Positions 12,401 through 18,450 of a stretch of 64,000 bases of DNA are shown here, in pieces (position 1 is the first letter of the stretch; each line of letters begins with the position of its first letter). The DNA comes from Plumapathes pennacea (lineage: Eukaryota; Cnidaria; Anthozoa; Antipatharia; Myriopathidae): contig OZ038469.1 of the NCBI GenBank assembly GCA_964036295.1, positions 15,743,591 through 15,807,590 of the forward strand, read 5' to 3'. A model generated the notes under the pieces. The model was not told the origin of the DNA. It did not search any database and saw only the letters and a program-made list of their open reading frames with translations. Both the position numbers and the translations under genes were made by a program.

Positions 12401-15365
12401 CAGTCAACACGGAACTTGCGTGACTGACAGCAAAAGTTTTCCAGTGCAACTTGAACATGCATAATTTTTTTGTAGCTTTGCACGTTGAAGTCTAAATAGC
12501 TGTTGTTGGGGGACTGCAAATTTATAATCTCTTTTTTCTTACTCAGGAAAGAAACTCCATGGAATATTCCCCTTCTTTTATTAAAGGAGCCATAGACGGA
12601 ACATGGTGGGCATTCACTACCATGACAACAGTTGGGTAAGTTGCAAACGTGAGTAAATCTAAACATTAAAGGCTTCTGTTAGATTTTGAATAGTCAATAC
12701 CTAGAGGGCGACGTGTTGTCCGTGAGAAGAGGTCGCAGTTAATGGAACCGTTCACACTGAAAAAATAAACTGGATAAAATCTCTGAATAGTTCGAAACGC
12801 TAAGTGTCAGCGTTCCTGCATGTACTGTTTCACACCATTTTCTTTCCTCGTCAGGTTTCGTGCCATTCCGAGAATTTTCTGAGAATCTTTTCGCCAGATT
12901 CCTGCCTTTCCTTTCGCTAGAAGGGAGACGAGACAATCATATCTCGTCGATTTTTTTGGCAAGAAGACTGCAAAAATACAAAATCCTACTATAAGCTGTC
13001 TTGAGCGTATTGCAGTTTTCACATATCAAAGTCCTCTGTGTAGAGACTTGAAGGACAAAAAATATCTATTTCTTTTTCTGAAGGTACGGCGACAAAACAG
13101 CCCTGAGTATCCCTGGACGGTTATTTGCCATCTCCTGGACTCTTATGGGGCTGGTTATCTCGTCAATACTGGTCGCCCAAATTACTAACGAGCTCGTGTC
13201 GTATACTGTTACCGCTTCGAACAAAAGAGTTTATGGAGCTAAGGTGAGCCCGCGCTAGACCATCGATGGTTCAAATGAAACTTGTCAATGACATCATCCA
13301 ACATGGCGCCCTGAACAACGTGGGCACAATATTTCAATATTTTATACGTAAAAGGTAAAATGTAAGTGTCTGTCAAAGAGAAGGGATTGTTGGATAAAGG
13401 TGACTTTACAGAGATTTCATAAGTAGGCGAGGCAATTCTATAAGTGCGGGGTAACTGAAAAGAAGGAGTGACAGTTGCGTGGAGTTTGAGAAAGAGTTTT
13501 TATATGAAAACAGGACATGAAAGATGTGCCATGTTCTTTTGGCTGTTTGTAATGTATAAAGTGTTTTATGTTGAATTCACTATGCGTACTTGCTCGACAG
13601 GTCGCGACGATCTATGATTCTCCGGAGTATCGTCTTGGCGTGAGAAAGAACGCTCTTGTTGACACTGGTGAGTAACAAAAAATGCCATGGCGTCGGGTCC
13701 AAGCAATATTTGCAATTTGAAAATTTCTCCGAATACACGCATCAAGAGTTCCGGCTTTTGGTTGGATTGCACTGTATTCTGGGTAGGTTTGGCTCAGGAA
13801 AGTGAGCACCAACTTAACAATATCCGCCATTTTGCACTTCACGCTTGGAGCTCAGTCAACTTCTATCCGTTCTAAAACGTTCACATCTACCAAGCTCCAA
13901 GCTTGGATGCAAAATGGCGGATATTGTAAAGTTGGTGCTCACTTTTTTGAGCCAAACCTACCCATAATACAGTGCGATCCAACCAAAAGTCTGAACTCTT
14001 TTGTGATTGCGTCAAACTGAGGCGCCTACTTCGAGACACTAGAACTTACAAAATGGCTATATGGATAGCAACAACTGAGCTTGCAAATCCGCTGTTCGTA
14101 AAACTTTTAAGCCCTCGATATATCAAACATCAAATGCATTATTGAAAAGCACCGCTTGAACTTTCGTTCCCAATCCAAAATCATGGAGAGACATACAAGA
14201 ATCTGCGATATTTGTATTTTGTTTTAGCTTCACTGACGCGGAATTATCTATGTGAGCTACTGCGATTTGAGAAAATGACGCCACACCTGAAATTGATAAT
14301 CAGGTCGCAGGAACGCGGCGGCGGGAAATACAGAGAGTTTGAATGCAGAAAATGTAAGATTTTAACTACTGATTTGGCAGAAAAAGTAAAATATTGAGCT
14401 ATGTGGTCGTAGCAGCAATTTATACGTAAGAGTAAGTAATGTGAACGCGTTCCACTGAATTTCCTATTTGTCTAAAGGAACTAAATACTTCACATACGAG
14501 GATGTCAACAAAGCTCTGGTGAATAAAGAAGTGGACGGAGCTCTGGTGGACCTGTATACATATTCAAACAAACAGGACTTGTTCTCGCATCCCTCTTTAC
14601 GGATTGTCAAAGTCATGGACTACAAGACCACGTACGGGGTGGTAATGTCCGGGGACACGATGAAATTACAAAAGTGCCTAAATGGTTTCGTGAAGTTTAA
14701 CAGAGGCAAGGTTTTTGGCTATGTCGAAGAGAACGTACAAATCGTAGAGGTAAAAATGTGTTAAGAGTTTTTACTACATAAACTCTGGTGTGATATAGAG
14801 ATTTCCGCCACTGAGAAATGTCGTATCTGAACACACGTAAAATACGATATTTTTACGTGTGTTAATATCAGCCAAGCAGTGATCGGAAATCTCTGTATCA
14901 CACCAGAGTTTACGAAATAAACAGAATAATACACGGACGCTTGGAGACGAGTTAGAGAAGATAACGAGTGAGATATCGAGATAAACACGAGAAGATAAAT
15001 TTATATCTCTGCGCGTCCATGTATTATTCTCTATATTCATAATACATGCCTTATGGGTACTTAATTTTGCGGGACTTTAATTTCGCAGAAATAAGGTATA
15101 GAATATATAATAGGTATAAAATAAGATTTTAGTTTTACATATAGCCATACTTTTAATTATATTGGGACCATAAAAACAAACCTAAAAAGGTTAGATTTAC
15201 ATGTTCGTTTGCCCAGAGACCAGAGTTCTTTTTGTAGGGACGCTATCAGCGTTAGCGTCTCCGCTTCATTTTAGTAATGTTTCGGATTTTATAACCAGTG
15301 TATAAATTTTGCGATATCTTCTTTTCGCGGGTCTTTAATTTCGCTTTTTCTTTCTTTTTTCCTTT

Positions 15366-15428
<63 letters not shown>

Positions 15429-16480
15429 TATTTTTTGTGCAATCATGCGGTGAATTGCGAAAATTAAGGTCCGCGAAAAATAACCCTTTCACTAAGCACA
15501 TGATCTGGGTGAGAAATTTTTCTATTTTTTGGGATGTGCAACGCTCCTTACTAGATGCAGATTACGACGCAAGGGAAGACAGACAAACAACACATACGAG
15601 ACTCTATTTGTGTTCTTTTTTCCAGAAACACAAGCCTATATCAGAGGAGATTTCTTCAGGACTCTTTGATTCTGAATCGAAGCAGTTTTTTCAGAGTGTC
15701 TTCATGACGGGACTGCTACTGGTGTTTGGCCTGGTGTGTGGTTCAGTTTATGATGTGTGTCGACGAAGAGTTCAACGAAACAAAGTTGCGGCCTGTCATG
15801 CAGGTATTTCTAAACCTCTGGTCCAAAATTATATTGCCATGGAGAAACATGGGTAGTACTATTGCTCTTATATCGTTTAACTGAACATCATTACAAGCTC
15901 GACTCGAGACCGGGCCCAAGTTATGGGTGAATCTTTTTCTTCGTCTACAGTGTCCGGTTGTCTTCAATCACGGGAACCCATTCTTCAAAAACAACTTTAA
16001 GAGCTATTCACAGTGTAATGTATCTCACGATGGACTGAACTGGCAACGAAATGCAAAGATTCTTTCCGCGTAAACCCGATTGTGTACAATTACTGGGAAA
16101 TAGTTTATCGAAAAGCAATCTCATTATCAAACTATTAAATGTCATTTTAGTGTTTTAGAGGAGTGCGCTGATGACCCAGTACTAAAATTCACTTTCACTT
16201 ACTGCACGTAACTGACAAGAATTTGTGCTCTGTCCGTACAGAAAAGGTCAGCAACCTCAGGGACTTGACATTGATAGTCGGTGAATTTAACGAGAATGTC
16301 AGGATCCTGATCGGTGACTTGAAGAGGAAACACTTTGTGGAATGGCAACGTTTGAGGAGCATCAAGAAATGGCAGAAAGGTTACGAAGTCCGCGACAAGA
16401 ACCTCGTTATCACCCGAATGGACACTATGAAAAACGTGCAAGAGGAGTTGAAGAAGTTCAACTTCGAGACATATGCATGA
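139..16480 (+). CDS. FN3-repeat receptor fused to a K+-selective, iGluR-like channel (5' partial)
   Basis: Twenty exons are visible, joining to an open frame of about 1810 residues: 139-450, 1918-2217, 2823-3125, 3674-3979, 4794-5090, 5897-6199, 6739-7050, 7515-7817, 8041-8340, 8444-8746, 9071-9376, 9817-10134, 10545-10847, 11437-11900, 12547-12635, 13084-13243, 13601-13667, 14478-14749, 15626-15803, 16242-16480. Each of the first 13 encodes one FN3 domain. The remainder encodes an S1-like lobe, helix M1, a pore loop reading TTMTTVGYGDKTA, an inner helix, an S2-like lobe containing VDGALVDLYTY, a further helix and a basic helical tail ending in TGA. Known family logic: S1-M1-P-M3-S2-M4 is the order of ionotropic glutamate receptors; the K+ filter recalls cyanobacterial GluR0 and rotifer AvGluR1. 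Inference: a plasma-membrane K+ channel with a long adhesive, glycosylated ectodomain. The ligand is unknown. The first exon begins in phase 1, so the start codon is upstream of the window. Confidence 0.85.
1426..1452 (-). repeat. Retroelement-tail-like motif GACGAAGG..CGAAACGTC
   Basis: Read on the minus strand this is nearly the same as 50033-50060 (GACGAAGG, then a variable core, then GCTCGAAACGTCA). Similar sequence recurs in many invertebrate genomes just downstream of reverse-transcriptase genes. That assignment is from general knowledge. No RT frame is visible nearby. Confidence 0.4.
1918..2217 (+). CDS. FN3 domain 2 exon
   Basis: Acceptor tttctag, donor gtaaga, phase 1-1. FN3 landmarks are the IIIKWDP B strand, GFTVSWW C strand and YQVKVAGRTRPGEGQ F-G strands. 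Confidence 0.8.
2823..3125 (+). CDS. FN3 domain 3 exon
   Basis: Acceptor cttttcccacag, donor gtaaga, phase 1-1. It contains FNTSSTTMRIEW, GYNLNVTD and YGVRIRAYSHLGAGP. The true exon begins 53 bp before the first ATG in the frame. Confidence 0.8.
3674..3979 (+). CDS. FN3 domain 4 exon
   Basis: Acceptor tctccctccttag, donor gtaaaa, phase 1-1. It contains YNTSSSSIQVHW, GVLRGFRIFYK and YNVSLAAKTRKGHGP. Confidence 0.85.
4120..4329. mobile_element. MITE, TTAACCCTTTCACTC family, copy 1
   Basis: The terminal inverted repeats TTAACCCTTTCACTCCCAAG and its mirror CTGGGAGTGAAAGGGTTAA bound about 210 bp without coding capacity. The body matches 38345-38555 along its whole length. It lies in the intron between FN3 exons 4 and 5. 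Confidence 0.85.
4472..4656. mobile_element. MITE-like inverted repeat (ACACGAGTGTTTTAC arms)
   Basis: The arms around 4474-4499 and 4630-4656 are almost perfect complements (GACACGAGTGTTTTAC / GTAAAACACTCGTGTC). It abuts a second hairpin element at 4660-4764. Confidence 0.75.
4660..4764. mobile_element. Near-perfect hairpin MITE
   Basis: Two arms of about 50 bp, meeting at TTTTACCACTCGAAAATAAA, are almost complete complements with a loop of only a few bases. Outer ends contain TTACACGG / CCGTGTAA. A related end sequence occurs at 14922-15030. The element stops about 30 bp before the FN3-5 acceptor. Confidence 0.8.
4794..5090 (+). CDS. FN3 domain 5 exon
   Basis: Acceptor gtgtgttttag, donor gtaagt, phase 1-1. 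It contains FNTSSTSLQVEW, GYRLLLRK and YRVIIWAYSKEGEGVP, and ends on the recurring linker TDEDG. A poly-C tract follows directly in the intron. Confidence 0.85.
5107..5130. repeat. Poly-C tract
   Basis: An almost uninterrupted C run just inside the intron after FN3 exon 5. Its length is likely uncertain in assembly. Confidence 0.8.
5270..5422. mobile_element. MITE-like inverted repeat with CCATCTTGGATT arms
   Basis: TAGACTCTCATCACG..CCGCCATCTTGGATT on the left mirrors AATCCAAGATGGCGG..CGTGATAAGGGTCTA on the right. Each arm carries a YY1-like CAAGATGGCGG core. It is intronic between FN3 exons 5 and 6. Confidence 0.7.
5897..6199 (+). CDS. FN3 domain 6 exon
   Basis: Acceptor cttttactgcag, donor gtgggt, phase 1-1. 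It contains HSTSSTSIMVSW, GIIRGYHLML and YNLSILAFTVKGNGP. The NTSS sequon is replaced here by STSS. Confidence 0.85.
6240..6372. mobile_element. Hairpin element (CAAACGTCAAACTTCACATGAG arms)
   Basis: The arms at 6250-6275 and 6337-6362 are inverted copies differing at about one position, around a loop of about 60 bp. It lies in the intron after FN3 exon 6 and has no coding capacity. Confidence 0.65.
6739..7050 (+). CDS. FN3 domain 7 exon
   Basis: Acceptor ccacctag, donor gtgagt, phase 1-1. It contains HNTSSTSLLLQW, GIHRGFSVYYK, an unusual WYWWW aromatic run in the middle strands, and YSIRVAGRTSVGPGE. Confidence 0.85.
7515..7817 (+). CDS. FN3 domain 8 exon
   Basis: Acceptor ttttttgccag, donor gtaatt, phase 1-1. 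It contains SNTSSTSLQVAW, GIILGYRGLLW and YTFQVLAFNVKGSGP. Confidence 0.85.
8041..8340 (+). CDS. FN3 domain 9 exon
   Basis: Acceptor cattacatag, donor gtatgg, phase 1-1. It contains WNTSSTSIMITW, GLLRGYNLSF and YTMQICAFNSKGASP. Confidence 0.85.
8444..8746 (+). CDS. FN3 domain 10 exon
   Basis: Acceptor catttctctag, donor gtaggc, phase 1-1. It contains YNLTKHDIYVHW, GIILGYRVFFK and HSIQVCAFTAKGDGP. Confidence 0.85.
8922..9050. mobile_element. Degenerate MITE, TTAACCCTTTCACTC family, copy 3
   Basis: The internal stretch CTATCAATTCTCACTACATC and the flanking AGCTGATTAA match the bodies at 4120-4329 and 38345-38555. The terminal repeats have decayed. Confidence 0.6.
9071..9376 (+). CDS. FN3 domain 11 exon
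   Basis: Acceptor cttctcttag, donor gtaagg, phase 1-1. It contains HNTSSTDLSIRW, GVLRLYRVMY and YTIEVQGITKYYGIR. Confidence 0.85.
9817..10134 (+). CDS. FN3 domain 12 exon
   Basis: Acceptor aatttgcag, donor gtaagt, phase 1-1. It contains RNISSTSLLITW and GILRGYRISF. A basic TRRRRR run extends the C'-E loop and makes this the longest FN3 exon. YTYSVLGFTVMGDG follows. Confidence 0.85.
10545..10847 (+). CDS. FN3 domain 13 exon (last)
   Basis: Acceptor cttacaacag, donor gtaacg, phase 1-1. It contains TITVFWQPV, GLLRGYRVLYK and YRISVLAFTVKGDGP. It splices in frame to the S1-like exon at 11437. Confidence 0.85.
11037..11056. repeat. Poly-G tract
   Basis: A G run of about 19 bases interrupted once, in the long intron between the last FN3 exon and the S1-like exon. 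Confidence 0.8.
11437..11900 (+). CDS. Channel exon: S1-like lobe and first membrane helix
   Basis: Acceptor cctcctcaccag, donor gtgagt. It enters in phase 1 and leaves in phase 0. The sequence opens with a Cys-rich stretch (ETCRCRK), then a PBPe S1-like region with a double-Cys helix (FCCKRC) and DLSFPL, and ends with a hydrophobic helix, TSLVLIIVGICMW. The canonical alpha-carboxylate-binding Arg of amino-acid iGluRs is not obvious where it would be expected, so an amino-acid ligand cannot be assumed. Confidence 0.8.
11961..12003. repeat. 13-bp perfect hairpin GCCGTCTCCCGTC
   Basis: GCCGTCTCCCGTC and GACGGGAGACGGC are separated by about 12 bases. It is intronic, about 60 bp after the M1 exon donor, and may be the centre of a decayed palindromic element. 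Confidence 0.5.
12547..12635 (+). CDS. Channel exon: pore helix up to TVG
   Basis: Acceptor ttcttactcag, donor gtaagt. It encodes GTWWAFTTMTTV plus two bases of the filter glycine. It enters in phase 0 and leaves in phase 2, so the intron interrupts the selectivity filter. Confidence 0.85.
13084..13243 (+). CDS. Channel exon: YGD of the filter and inner helix
   Basis: Acceptor ttctgaag, donor gtgagc. It completes TVGYGDKTALSIPGR, then runs into the inner helix (FAISWTLMGLVISSILVAQI) and TNELVSYTVT, a gate-like continuation. TVGYGD is the signature of K+-selective pores. Confidence 0.88.
13601..13667 (+). CDS. Channel exon: start of S2-like lobe
   Basis: Acceptor gctcgacag, donor gtgagt, phase 0 to 1. 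It encodes VATIYDSPEYRLGV, in the position of the VAT...G...Y segment that opens S2 in PBPe proteins. The MITE at 13733-14010 begins about 65 bp into the following intron. Confidence 0.75.
13733..14010. mobile_element. Long-TIR MITE in channel gene intron
   Basis: Terminal inverted repeats of roughly 110 bp (left arm from CACGCATCAAGAGTTCCGG to about 13850, right arm from about 13893) include GGTTTGGCTCAGG and TCCGCCATTTTGC. They enclose a short centre. The same right arm is found at the window start. Confidence 0.85.
14478..14749 (+). CDS. Channel exon: S2-like ligand-binding lobe
   Basis: Acceptor ttgtctaaag, donor gtaaaa, phase 1 to 0. It contains TYEDVNKALVNKEVDGALVD followed by LYTYSN, and DYKTTYGVVMSGDT. 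These align with the VDAxxxDxxxxxY and YGIxxPKGS segments of periplasmic-binding-protein-like S2 lobes. The acidic residue of the first motif is kept. Confidence 0.82.
14779..14912. mobile_element. MITE, TAAACTCTGGTGTGATA arms
   Basis: TAAACTCTGGTGTGATATAG at the left mirrors TATCACACCAGAGTTTA at the right, with a second internal hairpin, ACACGTAAAATACGATA / TATTTTTACGTGTGT. It lies just after the S2 exon donor. Confidence 0.8.
14922..15030. mobile_element. MITE-like inverted repeat, AATAATACACGGACGC arms
   Basis: AGAATAATACACGGACGC and GCGTCCATGTATTATTCT are near-perfect inverted arms about 70 bp apart. It sits immediately next to the 14779-14912 element, the same pairing seen at 4472-4764. 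Confidence 0.75.
15365..15430. repeat. (TTTA)n microsatellite
   Basis: About 16 uninterrupted TTTA units, in the intron before the M4 exon. Confidence 0.95.
15626..15803 (+). CDS. Channel exon: final membrane helix (M4)
   Basis: Acceptor cttttttccag, donor gtattt, phase 0 to 1. It encodes FFQSVFMTGLLLVFGLVCGS, then a basic CRRRVQR stop-transfer sequence, as expected for a last helix with a cytosolic C-terminus. Confidence 0.82.
16242..16480 (+). CDS. Channel exon: helical cytosolic tail and stop
   Basis: Acceptor tctgtccgtacag. It encodes a charged, probably alpha-helical tail of about 79 residues containing LRDLTLIVGEF and WQRLRSIKKWQKGYE, ending in TGA. I recognise no domain in it. Confidence 0.75.
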
Positions 16481-16542
16481 ACATTACCTTCTGCTGATAC
16501 CTTTTGATGCCACGTTTTCCTGCCAATCAGTAATGACATACA

Positions 16543-16783
16543 GGGCCCGGTTTTTCAAAGCACGATTAGGCTAATCCTGGATTAGGTCTAAACTTTCATG
16601 TCATTTATATGCCTGCAAATGTGAAGGTTTCGTCCACAACAACTTTCTTTGTGCGTTTTTCAGCTGGAACAAGCTTTTTAATCCATCTTCGAACAAAACT
16701 CTGCAGTTTATTGGCAGAGAGGTCGAGAGAAAGAATTTCGTTAATCCTGGATTAGCTTAATCGGCTTTCGAAAAACCGGGCCC
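16543..16783 (+). mobile_element. MITE, GGGCCCGGTTTTTC family, copy 1
   Basis: It starts GGGCCCGGTTTTTCAAAGCA and ends CGAAAAACCGGGCCC, with internal AATCCTGGATTAG motifs near both ends. Length is about 241 bp. It lies about 60 bp downstream of the channel gene stop. Confidence 0.85.
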
Positions 16784-16962
16784 AGGGCTCTAAAAATGTT
16801 CAACCAGCCATGGGATACAGCAAGTGACATTAAGGAAACTGTAGTCCTGAATATAACAATCACTCTTCTTATTGTCAATGTTTAGCTTGTCTAAAAAATG
16901 AGCAAGTCTGCTAGTCCGTTGGACACAGGACAAAGGTTTTGATGGCGGATGTTTTGAGCTCT

Positions 16963-17202
16963 GGGCCCAGTTTTTCGAAAGCCGATTAAGCTAATCCAGG
17001 ATTAACTTTTTTTTCTCTCGAGCTCTCTGCCAATAAACTGCAGGGATTTATTCAAAGATAGATTAGAAAGCTTGTTTCAGCTTAAAAACGCCCCAAGGAA
17101 GTCGTTTTGGACGAAACTTTCACGTTTTCAAACTTATAAATGACAAGAAAATTTTAGACCTAATCCAGGATTAGTCTAATCGTGCTTTGAAAAACCGGGC
17201 CC
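16963..17202 (-). mobile_element. MITE, GGGCCCGGTTTTTC family, copy 2, inverted
   Basis: Same family and length as 16543-16783 but in the opposite orientation (the end with TCGAAAGCCGATTAAGC comes first). The pair forms a large inverted repeat around a spacer of about 180 bp. Confidence 0.85.
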
Positions 17203-17845
17203 TGAATTACAGCACTCTCACTGCATACAGGTTTAGAACTGACTGTATAGATAACTGCAAATCACAGTTATTTAACTTAAAAAGCCCATTGAAATGTCAC
17301 GGTTTTGGTTTTCTAATGTTGATTTATCCACGATTGTCAGAAAAATTTTGTGGGAGCGGGAGCGGTAACCGCTCTCAAACTTTAGGGAGTTAAAGAAACC
17401 TAGGACGGCGACGGCAACGCGAGGAACCAAAAAATAGTGTCTCTCTTTTCCCTTTGTCTTTCTAATTTTGCCTATTCTTAGGTTGCTCAATTTGTTCCGT
17501 TTTTGCCAAGGTTCCATTGATTTCATCGTTTCCTACTAAGAAGAACGACTGCCTTTATTTTATTGAACTGTCGTCAACGTTCTGACAACGACGTAGAAAA
17601 AAAGCATTTGAAGTCGCACGCGAGAGCACGGAGACATGACGAGAACATGTATAGCACAGGGTTTTCTGTCAAAAATTTAAAAAAATTTAAAAACGTTCCT
17701 CATTTCTCACGACGCGCGGCCTAAAAGTTTACAAAAACTATGCAAAACCCGTCGACATAGTCCAAGGAACGTTGCCCGAAAGTTTCATGCTATTCTGAGA
17801 TGGTCGAAAAAAAATGACCGGATTTTGACAAAATACTAATGCTAA

Positions 17846-18450
17846 TAGCCTTTAGTATTTTGTCAAAATTAGATAAAATAAGATTTTTCAACCATCTCAG
17901 AATCGCATGAAATTTTCAGGAAACATTCCATGGACTTACGCCGACGCTTATTGCATAGTTTTTGTAAACTTTTAGCGCGCGCGTCGAGAGAAATTAAAGC
18001 AAATTAGATAAAATCAAGCACTAATTAATTCATCGCACCTTTCGAGCAAACGAGCCAACTTTAAGCTGCTATATCTCGCCAACGGATGAAGATACATAAA
18101 GAAAATGTATTGTAAAAAGTCTTGTTATAGTCCAAGGAACGTTTCCTGAAAGTTTCAAGAGTTTTCAACTTTTGGCCAAAATCGGCAAAAAACCCTGTGC
18201 TATAGCCTTAGTATTTTGTCAAAACTCCAAGATTTTTTTAACCATCTCAGAATCGCATGAAATTTTCAGGAAACATTCCATGGACTACGCCGACGGTTTT
18301 TGCATAGTTTTTGTAAACTTTTAGCGCGCGCGTCGAGAGAAATTAGAGCAAATTAGATAAAATCAAGCACTAATTAATTCATCACACCTTTCGAGCAAAC
18401 GAGCAAACTTTAAGCTGCTTTATCTCGCCAACGGATAAAAATGCGTAAAT
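17846..18450 (-). repeat. Inverted satellite block at left edge
   Basis: Here the satellite reads in reverse: GTATTTTGTCAAAAT, CAACCATCTCAGAATCGCATG and AGCTGCTATATCTCGCCAACG are complements of the array. The switch is head-to-head at about 17846 and returns to forward at about 18450. It covers close to two monomers. Confidence 0.85.
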
